A DNA stretch of 64,000 bases, taken from NCBI GenBank assembly GCA_016722525.1, contig JADKJB010000034.1, positions 248,001 to 312,000 on the forward strand, in the 5' to 3' direction. Shown here piece by piece: positions 17,720 through 27,484 of the stretch (position 1 is the first letter of the stretch; every line of letters starts with the position of its first letter). The stretch comes from Bacteroidota bacterium (GTDB lineage: Bacteria; Bacteroidota; Bacteroidia; AKYH767-A; OLB10). The notes under the pieces were generated by a model. The model saw nothing but the letters and a program-made list of their open reading frames with translations. It did no database searches and was not told the DNA's origin. Position numbers and translations under genes: made by a program.

Positions 17720-19443
17720 TTAAAGTGCGCGTCGGCCTCCATTGTTACTTCCATTACCTGAACCTGAAGATTGTCTTGGCTGGGTTGAAGGCTGGCTACT
17801 ATTGTTGGAAGGGGCTGAATAGCTATTGTCTCTTTTTGGTTGGCCTGAATTACCTTGCTGAGAATCAGGTCGGCTTTGGTTAGTTTTAGGAGCACTTCTA
17901 GGACTTCCATAATCAGGTGACTTAGGTTCATTCTTTATTGATTGCTGACTCATAGTTCCTCTTGGAGTACTGTAAGAAGGATTTGAAGGCTTAGGATCAA
18001 AGTGTTTCCTCTTGGAGTACTATAAGAAGGATTTGAAGGCTTAGGATCAGAGGTGTTTCCTCTTGGAGTGCTATAAGAAGGATTTGAAGGCTTAGGATCA
18101 GAAGTGTTTCCTCTTGGAGTACTATAAGAAGGATTTGAAGGCTTAGGATCAGAGGTGTTTCCTCTTGGAGTGCTATAAGAAGGATTTGAAGGCTTAGGAT
18201 CAGACGTGTTTCCTCTTGGAGTACTGTAAGAAGGATTTGAAGGCTTAGGATCAGAAGTGTTGCCTCTTGGAGTGCTATTTGAAGGATTCATTGGCCTGGG
18301 ATCAGAGGTGTTACCTTTGGAAGGACTGTTAGTAGTATTGCCTTTAACAGGGTTTGAAGAATTATTTCGAGGGTCAGTGGAATAATTCGAAGGATTGTTA
18401 TTTCCTTTAGAAGGAACATTGTCACCTTTACCTGAACCTGTTGATGGATTCATTGGTCTAGGGTCTGAAACATTATCATTTCCTTTGCCTGTGTTATCCT
18501 TGTCTGTTGCCGGGTTCATTGGTCTTGGATCAGATGAGTAGTTGTTATCTTTAATTGCATCAGTTTTGCCTGGTATTCCTGCAGGATTCATTGGCCTTGG
18601 ATCCGAATAAGTGTTTTTGATTACAGGCACTGCAGCACGATCTGGTTTTACAGAATTCTCATATAATTGCCCAATGCTATTATTACCAGAAGTAACCAGA
18701 TTTCCCCCATCTCTTCTCCTAGGACCATAATAAGTACTTGCATTATCATAGCTGTTATAATAATAAGGATTTGAATAGTTGCCATACATTCCATCATAAT
18801 ACCCATTCCAGTATCCGTTATTGTAACCATTGTTGTATCCGTTCCAATAGGAATTATAAAATGGCGAATAAGCATAAGGGTTATACCATGGAGTATACCA
18901 GGGGTTATAACCATAATAGCTATAAGGAGTGTAACAATAGTTATAGTAGGAAGTGAAATGAGGAGTCCACCAGTTGTAGCCTAAATAGATACTAACACCA
19001 TAAGAATATGGGTTGTAATCATACCAGTAGGAATTGGTAAAGTAGTTGTCGTAATAACCATAACCAAAACCGATGTTGGTATGGAATCTCCTTAGTCGTG
19101 ATGAATAGGCATAATCATAGTAATCATCATCATTATAATAATAATTATTAGTTACATTTGTATTGCCATTCTCATCTGTAGTAGTTGTTGTTGATGATGG
19201 TTGATTTTCTCCATTATAATCAAACCTTGAATTTTGATCCTGAGCCGGAGCAGCTGAATATTCTGAAGGAGCCGTGGTGGTCTGTTCAGAGGTTTCAGGA
19301 GTAGAATTTCTTTCGTAAACAGCATCATTGGATGAATAATATACATCATCATAATTTCCTGAACCGGATCTTGCCATCTTTTGAGATGAACAGGCGCTCA
19401 GCAAAACAACAGCTGATAAAACCGGAATAATTAATGCTTTCAT
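17720..19443 (-). CDS. Tyr/Asn-rich lipoprotein with 17-residue tandem repeats, one frameshift
   Basis: ATG 19443 is preferred to the upstream start because it begins a lipoprotein signal (MKALIIPVLSAVVLLSAC). The mature protein has a Ser/Thr/Asn-rich part, a region very rich in Tyr, Asn and Trp (about residues 110-240), DPRPMNP spacers, and five perfect plus two variant copies of NTSDPKPSNPSYSTPRG. At 18000 the sixth copy lacks one base compared with its sister copies (GATCAAAGTG against GATCAGAAGTG). Restoring it continues the frame through MSQQSIKNEPKSPDYGS to a GSNNGGRRAL end at 17720. Function is unknown, probably surface exposed. The OmpP1 gene follows by 21 bases. Confidence 0.75.
17955..18307. 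repeat. 51-bp coding tandem repeat, about seven units
   Basis: Units of 51 bases (17 codons) containing GTTTCCTCTTGGAGTRCT, nearly identical in DNA as well as protein. Synonymous sites are also conserved (only AGTACT/AGTGCT and GAGG/GAAG changes), so the array expanded recently or is being homogenised. The copy at the 17955 end carries a one-base deletion. Confidence 0.9.
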
Positions 19444-19582
19444 GATAATTGATTTTAAAGGGTTTGATTGAATTTTCAAAATATGGTTTAACACTAAATT
19501 GTAAATGTGGTAATTCTTTCACAATTTTGTCACACCTTATCTAAAACAAAATCCATACCAATTTATTTTTCAAAAATATCCA

Positions 19583-21058
19583 ATGGGAAAAGAAATAACA
19601 AGCAGGGCAGCCAACTATTCTGAATGGTACCAAGACCTGGTAATTAAAGCTGATCTGGCTGAAAACTCCGCAGTACGGGGTTGTATGGTTATAAAACCTT
19701 ACGGCTACGCCATTTGGGAAAAGATGCAACAAGCTCTTGATAAGATGTTTAAGGATACTGGACATTCAAACGCCTATTTTCCTTTATTTATTCCAAAGTC
19801 TTTTTTTGCAAAGGAAGCTGCTCATATTGAAGGGTTTGCCAAAGAATGTGCCGTCGTTACCCATTATCGCCTTCGCAATACCAAGGATGGCAAAGGGATT
19901 GAAGTGGATCCTGATGCTAAACTTGAAGAAGAGCTCATTATTCGACCAACTTCTGAAACCATTATCTGGAACACTTATCGAAATTGGATTCAATCTTACC
20001 GTGATTTACCTTTGTTAATCAATCAATGGGCAAATGTGGTGCGCTGGGAAATGCGAACCCGGCTTTTTTTAAGAACGGCTGAATTTCTTTGGCAGGAAGG
20101 ACATACTGCTCATGCAACAGCAGAAGAAGCGGTGGAAGAAACCCGCAAAATGTTGGATGTTTATGCTGAATTTGCTGAAAAATGGATGGGTGTACCTGTC
20201 ATTAAAGGAATTAAAACTGCCAACGAACGGTTTGCCGGTGCCGTAGATACTTTTTGTATTGAAGCTCTAATGCAAGATGGAAAAGCGTTACAAGCAGGTA
20301 CATCTCATTTTTTAGGGCAAAATTTTGCGAAAGCTTTTGATGTAAAATTTACCAATAAACAGGGTGTCCAAGAATATGTATGGGCAACATCCTGGGGTGT
20401 CTCAACTCGCCTGATGGGTGCTCTGGTGATGGCACATTCCGACGACGATGGTCTTGTGCTGCCTCCTAAATTAGCTCCAATTCAAGTAGTCATTATCCCA
20501 ATTTATAAAACAGACGAACAGTTGGCACTGTTGAGTGATTATGCATTAAACATAAAAAAATCTCTCGAAAATAGGGGTATATCAGTAAAATTTGATAACC
20601 GTGATACTCACAAACCAGGTTGGAAATTTGCTGAATACGAACTTAAAGGTGTTCCTGTCAGAATTGCTGTTGGTCCACGTGATCTTGAAAATAATACTGT
20701 TGAAGTGGCTCGTCGCGATACTAAAGAAAAAAGCAGTTATCAAGTCACAGATCTTGATATTAAGATTGAAAATCTATTAAATCAAATCCAAGATAACATT
20801 TACAACAAAGCTTTGAATTTCCGTGATAACAGCACCTGGAAGGCAGATTCTTTTGAGGAATTCGTTGATATATTGGATAACAAAGGAGGGTTTGTGTATG
20901 CACATTGGGATGGTACTACTGAAACCGAATTGAAGATAAAAGAATTGACAAAGGCTACCATCAGGTGCATTACACTTGACAATAAGCCTGAAGATGGAAA
21001 ATGCATTCTCACAGGGAATCCATCCTCTCAAAGAGTGCTATTTGCACGAGCTTATTAA
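19583..21058 (+). CDS. proS: Prolyl-tRNA synthetase, type 3 (archaeal/eukaryote-like)
   Basis: Charges tRNA-Pro. 491 residues without the editing insertion of the long bacterial type. Class II motif 1 lies in the N-terminal part ([14 protein letters not shown]), motif 2 is [20 protein letters not shown], and motif 3 is [25 protein letters not shown] is the proline-binding signature, and the C-terminus ends in FARAY as in the type 3 family. Start ATG 19583 is standard with no Shine-Dalgarno sequence. The gene stands with an unknown gene 25 bases downstream. Confidence 0.96.
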   Translation: MGKEITSRAANYSEWYQDLVIKADLAENSAVRGCMVIKPYGYAIWEKMQQALDKMFKDTGHSNAYFPLFIPKSFFAKEAAHIEGFAKECAVVTHYRLRNTKDGKGIEVDPDAKLEEELIIRPTSETIIWNTYRNWIQSYRDLPLLINQWANVVRWEMRTRLFLRTAEFLWQEGHTAHATAEEAVEETRKMLDVYAEFAEKWMGVPVIKGIKTANERFAGAVDTFCIEALMQDGKALQAGTSHFLGQNFAKAFDVKFTNKQGVQEYVWATSWGVSTRLMGALVMAHSDDDGLVLPPKLAPIQVVIIPIYKTDEQLALLSDYALNIKKSLENRGISVKFDNRDTHKPGWKFAEYELKGVPVRIAVGPRDLENNTVEVARRDTKEKSSYQVTDLDIKIENLLNQIQDNIYNKALNFRDNSTWKADSFEEFVDILDNKGGFVYAHWDGTTETELKIKELTKATIRCITLDNKPEDGKCILTGNPSSQRVLFARAY

Positions 21059-21083
21059 AGTATTGAATTAATAATTATACAAC

Positions 21084-21778
21084 ATGGAAAAGGGTCCCTC
21101 ATTTTTGATTTGATATTAACTTCACTCATTGAAAAAGGGCCGATCAAAGCTGAAGTATATCATAAAACAGAGGAGGCTTTTAACAATATAAAACTGGTAC
21201 TAAGGAAACTCGAATCCCAGTTGCAACAAGCAATGGCTGTTGTTGATAAAAGAGTTGTTATCAAATATACTGAAAGGAGTTTGTTTGATCTGGAATTTAA
21301 AATATCCGACGACATTCTCATTTTTTCAATGCACACCGATGCTTTTACTTTTCCCGAAAGTCATCCTATTTGGAAAACCTCCTATTTGAATGATCAGAAA
21401 TTAAGATCCTATTGTGGTTTAATCTCCATCTACAACTTTTTGACCGATTCTATAAAATACAACAGAACAAATGATGTTGGCGTTCTTATTGCCAGAATTT
21501 TTGTGAATTCAGAAAATCATTTTTTTGTGGAAGGTAAGCGCCAATTAGGCTTTTTATTCAATGATTTTGAATCGGATCTTTTGTTGGAACAGCGCATACG
21601 TGATTTAGTAGAAAATGCCATTATTTACAGTCTCAATTACGACATTCTAACCCCTCCCTATGAACAGGTTAGGTTGATTTCAGTACAGGATTTAATAGAC
21701 AAAAACCTGTCGAGTGTTATTAGCACCGGAAAAAGGCTTGGGTTCAAGCTGCAATCTGATTCGGACATTATCAAGTGA
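21084..21778 (+). CDS. Conserved-looking protein of unknown function, downstream of proS
   Basis: The open frame starts at a TTG (21110), but ATG 21084 reads MEKGPSF and joins the long frame if one T is added to the T5 run at 21103-21107, giving MEKGPSFFDLILTSLIEKGP. The corrected length is about 231 residues. No signal peptide or membrane helix is seen. It is mixed alpha/beta with an ERSLFDLEFKISDDILIFSM segment and a RIRDLVENAIIYSLNYDIL helix. I do not recognise a domain. It sits between proS and tRNA-Glu. Confidence 0.7.
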
Positions 21779-21793
21779 TTTTTTTTAAGTATT

Positions 21794-21825
21794 GTTGGTA
21801 ATTACCTGCCTTTTATTTACTTTTG
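21794..21825 (+). promoter_or_regulatory. Promoter of tRNA-Glu (GTTG, 20 bases, TACTTTTG)
   Basis: A -33-like GTTG at 21794-21797 and an exact TAnnTTTG box at 21818-21825 are separated by 20 bases, the spacing of Bacteroidota housekeeping promoters. The tRNA begins 31 bases after the box. Confidence 0.6.
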
Positions 21826-21855
21826 CAACCTCTTTTACAAAAAGAGAAATTATTC

Positions 21856-21928
21856 GGCCCGTTCGTCTAGGGGTCTAGGACATCTCCCTTTCACGGAGGA
21901 AACACGGGTTCGATTCCCGTACGGGCTA
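21856..21928 (+). tRNA. tRNA-Glu (anticodon TTC)
   Basis: 73 bases fold as a cloverleaf. The acceptor stem is GGCCCGT with ACGGGCT (one G-T pair). The D arm holds GTCTAGGGGTCTAGGAC, the anticodon loop is CTTTCAC with TTC at the anticodon, and the T arm is ACGGGTTCGATTCCCGT. The discriminator base is A, and the CCA end is not encoded. Confidence 0.96.
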
Positions 21929-21978
21929 CATTATCAGTACCTTAAAAAAGGAAATAGTATTAACAAACCATCAAAAAA

Positions 21979-22233
21979 ATGGCTAATCACAAATCCGCTG
22001 AAAAGCGTATCAGAGCAAACGAAGCAAAGCAGGATCGTAACAAGTATCAGGCTAAAACTATGCGTAATGCATTAAAAGGCCTCAGGTCAACTAAAGACAA
22101 AAAAGCTGCCTCGGAATTGCTTCCCGGAGTTTCTGCAATGCTTGATAAACTTGCAAAAAAGAATGTTATTCATAAAAGCAAAGCTGCCAATTTAAAGTCG
22201 AAACTAACCAAAATGGTGAACGGACTGGCCTAA
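21979..22233 (+). CDS. rpsT: Small-subunit ribosomal protein bS20
   Basis: 84 residues, very basic, beginning [18 protein letters not shown], the bS20 signature. It binds 16S rRNA early in small-subunit assembly. Length is normal for the family. No Shine-Dalgarno sequence; the start is preceded by an A-run (CAAAAAAATGG), as expected in Bacteroidota. It lies 50 bases after tRNA-Glu and may share its transcript. Confidence 0.97.
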   Translation: MANHKSAEKRIRANEAKQDRNKYQAKTMRNALKGLRSTKDKKAASELLPGVSAMLDKLAKKNVIHKSKAANLKSKLTKMVNGLA

Positions 22234-22324
22234 CTAAGTTTTTATTAAAAGAATAAATTTTAAACCTTCCTGATTTCGGGGAGGTTTTGTAGTTTTACAC
22301 TGAACTTTTTTATTTCAGCTTTTT

Positions 22325-23011
22325 ATGGAAATTTCTTCAATCAAAGCCTGGGCAGAAGCCGATCGCCCCAGAGAGAAAATGATTAATCAGGGTCGGCACA
22401 CACTCACAGATTCTGAACTTCTTGCAATTTTACTCAGAAGTGGTTCCGGTAGTGAATCGGCTGTTGAACTCTCGAGACGAATACTTCAGAGTGTCCAGAA
22501 TGACCTTACCAGACTATCTCGCTTAACTGTTAATGAGCTGTCGAAGTTTAAGGGAATGGGGAATGTGAAGTCAATAACCATTATTGCAGCGCTCGAATTA
22601 GGTAGGCGTCGAAGGTTAGCCGAAGGCACCAAAAACACTAAAATCAGTTCCAGTACAGATGCTGCTGAGCTTTTTTTACCCGATTTAAGTGACCTCCTTT
22701 ATGAAGAATTTTGGATACTTTTATTGAACAGGGCGAACCATATAATATCCAAAATTCAAATTAGTAAAGGAGGGGTAACCGGCACTGTTGTAGATCCTAA
22801 ACTTATTTTTAAGGCTGCTGTTGAATCAACCGCATCAGGAATAATTCTTTTTCACAATCACCCCAGTGGCAATAAGCAGCCTAGCGATGCCGATATTTCT
22901 CTAACAAAAAAGCTTCGGGAAGCCGGAAATCTACTTGATATTCAAGTGCTTGATCACATTATCATTGCAGGGAACTCCTTTTATAGTTTTGCAGATGAAG
23001 GAAGATTGTAA
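22325..23011 (+). CDS. radC: RadC-family JAB-domain protein
   Basis: 228 residues. The N-terminal helix-hairpin-helix-like part (LSRLTVNELSKFKGMG) is followed by an MPN/JAB domain with the metal motif HNHPSGNKQPSDAD and an upstream catalytic Glu in the LLYEEFWILLLN segment. Named a DNA repair protein historically; the true activity in this family is unsettled. Length and start are normal. Confidence 0.92.
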   Translation: MEISSIKAWAEADRPREKMINQGRHTLTDSELLAILLRSGSGSESAVELSRRILQSVQNDLTRLSRLTVNELSKFKGMGNVKSITIIAALELGRRRRLAEGTKNTKISSSTDAAELFLPDLSDLLYEEFWILLLNRANHIISKIQISKGGVTGTVVDPKLIFKAAVESTASGIILFHNHPSGNKQPSDADISLTKKLREAGNLLDIQVLDHIIIAGNSFYSFADEGRL

Positions 23012-23076
23012 GTGATAAAACCCTCTTCATTAAAACTACTTGAAAGGATTGTTTAATTTAGCACTTTCCCTGAAGT

Positions 23077-24388
23077 ATGCCTACTGAAAACTTAACAATA
23101 CTAACTACTGGTGTTACTCCCCGGTTGAAGTATACTTTTGATTTAATATTTAAAGAATTGCTTGGCATTTCCTACACTTTTGTTCATAATCAACAACAGT
23201 TTCTGAATTGCAAAGGTCCAAGACTCACTTATGGTGATCAGCAAATAAGTGATGAAATTTTTATTTATGCTTCAAAACTGCTTTTTGAAAAAGGAATAGA
23301 GGATCAACAAATTTCTGTTTTTGATTGGAATGGAGTTAAAGCTTTTTTTGCTACACACCCTAAATATGTTTTCCCATTCGACCCATTTGCCGCATCTTTT
23401 TATCTGGTGAGCAGATATGAAGAATACCTTCCTCACTTAAGAGATTCTCACGACAGATATGAAACGACTGAAAGTCTTTCTTTCAAAAGAATTTTTAGGA
23501 AAACCTTTGGTAAACATCTATGCTATAATGATCCGTGATCAGCTCAAACTGCGTTTTCCTGGCATGGTTTTTCCGGAAAAAAAATACAGATTCATTTCCA
23601 CCATTGATATAGATAATGCCTGGGCCTATTTGGAAAAAGGTTTTATGCGCACTACCGGAGCCTATGCCCGTGCAATTTTTAGCTTCAATTTAAACGAAAT
23701 AGTGGAACGGACTCGTGTTTTGTTAGGAATGGAAAAAGATCCTTATGACACTTACGAACTTCAATTTGAGTTGCAAAGGAAGTTTAAGTTCAAATCAATT
23801 TATTTTTTTTTACTAGGTGAATATGGACTCAATGATAAAAATGTCCCTATTGATTCTCGTAAATTTCGTTCTCTGATTAAATCAATTGCTGATTACGCTG
23901 AAGCAGGGATTCATCCGTCGTATGGTTCTAATAAAAACCCTTCACGGCTAAAGAAAGAATTAAATGAACTTTCTAAAATTCTTAAACGGGAAGTAACAAA
24001 AAGCAGGCAACATTTTCTGGTTTTGAAGTTGCCGGAAACTTACAGACGACTGATAGAGTTAGATATCACAGATGATTATACTATGGGTTATGCTTTGCAG
24101 GTAGGATTTAGAGCTAGTATCTGTTCTCCATATTATTTTTATGATCTCGATAATGAGCAAATAACCAGTCTAAAAATTCATCCATTTGCTGTTATGGATG
24201 CAACTTTAAAATATTACATGAAGATTGATCCTGCTGCTGCAATGAATCATATTCTTCCATTAATTGATGAGGTTCGAAAGGTTAACGGTGATTTTGTAAG
24301 CCTTTGGCATAATGAATCACTTTCAGAGAATAAAATCTGGGAAGGGTGGCGTAAAGTTTATGAAGATATGTTAGCTGCTGCTTCCTGA
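23077..24388 (+). CDS. Polysaccharide-deacetylase-like protein (DUF7033 type), one frameshift
   Basis: ATG 23077 begins MPTENLTILTTG. The frame reads an alpha/beta N-terminal domain up to DSHDRYETTESLSFK, then shifts in the AAAAG run near 23485 and continues from EFLGKPLVNIYAIMIRDQLK to 24388. The second part has STIDIDNAWAY (metal-binding Asp pair of deacetylase-like folds), GIHPSYGSN (catalytic His loop) and SLWHNESLSE near the end. This matches the Bacteroidota deacetylase-like family with an N-terminal DUF7033. The corrected length is about 436 residues. Next is a GNAT-like gene, so the pair may modify cell-wall or capsule sugar. Confidence 0.8.
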
Positions 24389-24405
24389 AAAACAGACGAT
24401 TGATT

Positions 24406-25320
24406 ATGATCAAGTACCTTAAGCACCACCAAATAGATAAAGCTTTGTGGGATGAAACCATTAAAAATGCTTCTAATGGAATCATCTATGGCTATTCTTG
24501 GTATCTTGACATAGTTTGTAAAAACTGGGAGGCAATGGTAGCCACTGATTATACAGTCGTTATGCCTATCACCCGTGGCAGAAAGTATTTGATGGATTAT
24601 ATTTACCCTCCCTTTTTCATACAACAATTAGGAGTGTTTTCCATTCAACCAATTAGTTCAGAATTATGTAATTTGTTTTTGAACTCCATACCTACTGTAT
24701 TCAGATATATTGAAATGAACCTCCATTCAACGAACATTTGGATTCCTGATTCATTTTCTTCAAAGCAAAATAAAAATCATATTCTTGATCTTGATGTTGA
24801 TTATCAATCAATTTGGAATAATTATAGCGAAAATCACCAGAGAAATCTTAAAAAAGCACGTAAAAACAATTTACATATTTTCAAATCCGCCAATGCAAAT
24901 GACGTTATCACCCTATTTAGGAATAATCGAGGTCGGTTCTTAGTCAATCTTCAGAATGAGCATTATGCGATGCTGAATGAACTTGTTGATGCAGCTGCTA
25001 CCAGAAATATGTCAAAAGTATGGATAGTGAATAATCAATATGGAATCCCGCTGGCTGGGGCAGTTTTTTTTGAAAGTCATCAAAGTGGAATTTTCATTTT
25101 TTCTGGTGTCTCCGGGGAGGGCAAGTCTCTTTCGGCAATGCATTTTCTGATTGATGAGTACATACAACAAAACTCGAATCGTCTAAAAACTCTCGATTTT
25201 GAAGGATCCAATGATCCTGAATTAGCTCGATTTTATAAAGGATTCGGTTCATCGGAATTTGTATATTTACAAATTAGAAAAAACCAACTACCACCACCCT
25301 GGAAATGGTTTAAAAATTAA
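24406..25320 (+). CDS. GNAT/FemAB-like acyltransferase
   Basis: 304 residues from ATG 24406, preferred to the in-frame TTG at 24400. The C-terminal half holds the GNAT-like core: NHQRNLKKARKNN, IPLAGAVFFES and LDFEGSNDPELARFYKGFGS. This is the pattern of BioF2-like/FemAB-like acetyltransferases that occur in Bacteroidota beside deacetylases. It is a soluble protein with no signal peptide. It follows the deacetylase by 17 bases and precedes upp by 19 bases, so it sits in a tight operon. The acceptor is unknown. Confidence 0.75.
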   Translation: MIKYLKHHQIDKALWDETIKNASNGIIYGYSWYLDIVCKNWEAMVATDYTVVMPITRGRKYLMDYIYPPFFIQQLGVFSIQPISSELCNLFLNSIPTVFRYIEMNLHSTNIWIPDSFSSKQNKNHILDLDVDYQSIWNNYSENHQRNLKKARKNNLHIFKSANANDVITLFRNNRGRFLVNLQNEHYAMLNELVDAAATRNMSKVWIVNNQYGIPLAGAVFFESHQSGIFIFSGVSGEGKSLSAMHFLIDEYIQQNSNRLKTLDFEGSNDPELARFYKGFGSSEFVYLQIRKNQLPPPWKWFKN

Positions 25321-25339
25321 TCACTTTAAAGACTCAAGC

Positions 25340-25987
25340 ATGGTAAATATTCTAAATCAGCAAAATTCAATTCTGAACAGATTTATTGCAGAAATCCGTG
25401 ATGCAGTTATTCAGAAGGACCGAATGAGATTCAGGCGAAACCTTGAAAGAATAGGAGAAATTGCTGCTTTTGAAATCAGTAAAAAAATGGAATATCACAA
25501 TAAAGAAGTGATTACGCCATTAGGTATTGCCACTGTGTCTGTTCCTAAATCAGAACCTGTTTTAGCTACCATTCTGAGGGCCGGACTACCACTCCACCAG
25601 GGCTTGTTAAATTATTTTGATCATGCTGATAATGCCTTTATTTCAGCCTATCGGAAACATCACAAAGATGGAAGTTTCGATATCAGTCTGGAATATGTTT
25701 CATCTCCCTTGTTAACAAATCGGTTGGTCATTCTTTCCGACCCAATGCTTGCAACTGGCCAATCAATAGTAATGACTTATAAAGCGATGCTGGAAAAGGG
25801 GCGCCCTGCTCATACACATATTGTAGTTGCCTTGGCAAGCACCCAAGGTGTTGAATATGTGAAAAAGCACTTGCCTTTAGGCATTACACTTTGGATAGGC
25901 GCGGTGGATGAGGAGTTGACAGCTCAATCGTACATAGTGCCTGGTTTAGGTGATGCAGGAGATCTTGCATTTGGCGAGAAAAGCTGA
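25340..25987 (+). CDS. upp: Uracil phosphoribosyltransferase
   Basis: Salvages uracil to UMP with PRPP. ATG 25340 gives 215 residues, a normal length; the longer frame from 25259 overlaps the upstream gene and is not credible. The PRPP-binding motif is present as VILSDPMLATGQS, and the uracil-binding region near the C-terminus is YIVPGLGDAGDLAFG. TILRAGLPLHQG is also typical of the family. Confidence 0.96.
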   Translation: MVNILNQQNSILNRFIAEIRDAVIQKDRMRFRRNLERIGEIAAFEISKKMEYHNKEVITPLGIATVSVPKSEPVLATILRAGLPLHQGLLNYFDHADNAFISAYRKHHKDGSFDISLEYVSSPLLTNRLVILSDPMLATGQSIVMTYKAMLEKGRPAHTHIVVALASTQGVEYVKKHLPLGITLWIGAVDEELTAQSYIVPGLGDAGDLAFGEKS

Positions 25988-26043
25988 TTTTTTGAGAACA
26001 TCTTTGAATGGCCAGCGTTAAACAGAATTGGTATTAAATTTAC

Positions 26044-26613
26044 GTGAGCGAATTTGTTAAGATATTATTGATTATTTTACTCAGCAGCGTTAAGTTTGTT
26101 GCAGGACCGCCTTTTGCGTATTTTGATGATAGATATGATTTTTCATTTTTTGAAACAGTTTTTTATTGTGTTATCGGTGGCATGTTGGGCGTTCTGGTGT
26201 TCACTTTTTTTAGTATTGAAATTCAACTTATTTTTAATTGGTTAAAAAAGCAAATAAAGAGGGCGGTAAAGAAACCTCAACTTTTTAGTCAGCCAAAAGC
26301 TACAGTTGAGAATATTGAGTTTGTGTATAATTTGGTTGAAAAAGACCAACCGAAAAAAGTTTTTACTCCAACTTCGAGGAAGTTTGTAAAAATCTGGAAT
26401 AGATACGGGTTACCTGGTGTTGCATTTCTTACCCCAATTATTTTCTCCATTCCTCTTGGAACAATCATTGCCAATGCATTTGAAGATAATAAAAAAAAAA
26501 TATTTCTATATATGTTTTTCTCTATATTATTTTGGTCCTTGGTTTTAACATCCATTTTTGAGTTGTATCACGTTGTTAGTATTCCTGAATTAAAAGAAAA
26601 AATTATCGGATGA
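26044..26613 (+). CDS. Integral membrane protein of unknown function
   Basis: 189 residues from GTG 26044. Hydrophobic helices lie at about residues 5-20, 37-60, 125-145 and 155-175, with a basic cytoplasmic loop between (KKQIKRAVKKPQLFSQPK). The segment YGLPGVAFLTPIIFSIPLGT recalls small multidrug-export or DedA-like membrane proteins, but I would not assign it. Its stop overlaps the YjjG start (ATGA), so the two are translationally coupled. Confidence 0.7.
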   Translation: MSEFVKILLIILLSSVKFVAGPPFAYFDDRYDFSFFETVFYCVIGGMLGVLVFTFFSIEIQLIFNWLKKQIKRAVKKPQLFSQPKATVENIEFVYNLVEKDQPKKVFTPTSRKFVKIWNRYGLPGVAFLTPIIFSIPLGTIIANAFEDNKKKIFLYMFFSILFWSLVLTSIFELYHVVSIPELKEKIIG

Positions 26614-27305
26614 AAAAGTACAAAGCAATTTTTTTTGATCTCGACCACACATTATGGGACTTTGATTTGAACTCAGAAGAAACTATTGCTGAAATTTTTC
26701 ACAATCAAAAGCTGGAACAACTCGGTATTACAGACCCACAACTTTTTATTAAGGAATACAAAGAAGTAAATAAGCAGATGTGGGATTTATATAATGAAAA
26801 TAGAATAAGTAAAGAATTTTTAAGATCAGGGAGATTTAGAATGGCCCTAAATGCATTCAATGTGTCAAACGATGACCTTGCAGATACTATGGCATCTGAA
26901 TATTTGAAGATTTGCCCTCAAAAAACAAATTTATTTCCTGGAGCTATCGACACATTGGACTATTTATCCCAAAAATATTCACTTCATGTTATCACGAATG
27001 GTTTTCTTGAAGTTCAATACACTAAAATCAAAAATTCAGGAATAGGCAAGTATTTTGATCACATTCACATTTCAGAAGAAATAGGATTTAAAAAGCCCGA
27101 GCCTGAAATATTTCATTTTGCCGTAAAACAAGCCGGCACCATTCATGAGAATTGCATTATGATTGGCGACAATACTGAAACTGATATCGCAGGTGCTCAA
27201 AATGCCGGCATTGATCATATACTATTCAATCCTCATAGGCTGGAAGTTCCAAATTTTGTAAACCAGTCAGTGAATTCTCTTACTGAATTAAAAATACTAC
27301 TTTAA
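26610..27305 (+). CDS. YjjG/YfnB-type HAD nucleotidase
   Basis: 231 residues. HAD motif I is FFDLDHTLWDF (nucleophile Asp), motif II is the Thr/Ser in HVITNG, motif III is the Lys in GFKKPEPEIF, and motif IV is MIGDNTETDIAGAQNAG. The DHTLWDF signature is that of the YjjG family, which removes phosphate from non-canonical pyrimidine nucleotides. It is a soluble cytoplasmic enzyme. The start overlaps the stop of the membrane protein gene. Confidence 0.9.
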   Translation: MKKYKAIFFDLDHTLWDFDLNSEETIAEIFHNQKLEQLGITDPQLFIKEYKEVNKQMWDLYNENRISKEFLRSGRFRMALNAFNVSNDDLADTMASEYLKICPQKTNLFPGAIDTLDYLSQKYSLHVITNGFLEVQYTKIKNSGIGKYFDHIHISEEIGFKKPEPEIFHFAVKQAGTIHENCIMIGDNTETDIAGAQNAGIDHILFNPHRLEVPNFVNQSVNSLTELKILL

Positions 27306-27445
27306 GCTCATTTTTTTTCAGCTTCTTTACTTAACCATGGAATATTTACTTCAAAGTGAAGATTGTTGTGGATTTATTGGGGAATTATTGAATAATTAGT
27401 TTCACTTTTATTTTACCTAAGTTTTTTAAGTAATTATTACAATCT

Positions 27446-27453
27446 TATATTTG
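27446..27453 (+). promoter_or_regulatory. Putative -7 box (TATATTTG) of the MBOAT/SGNH operon
   Basis: An exact TAnnTTTG match 31 bases before ATG 27485, with a T-rich -33 region (27421-27428). Confidence 0.45.
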
Positions 27454-27484
27454 CATTCAATAAGAGTTTCCTTAAAAGGCATTC

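Noticed and set aside
17955..18307. 51-bp direct repeats as a possible CRISPR array
   Set aside because: There are no unique spacers; the units are contiguous, in frame and encode NTSDPKPSNPSYSTPRG.
18648..19352. Met/Ile-rich or Tyr-rich alternative frames in the repeat lipoprotein
   Set aside because: These are low-complexity shadows of the Tyr/Asn-rich coding region on the same strand or its complement.
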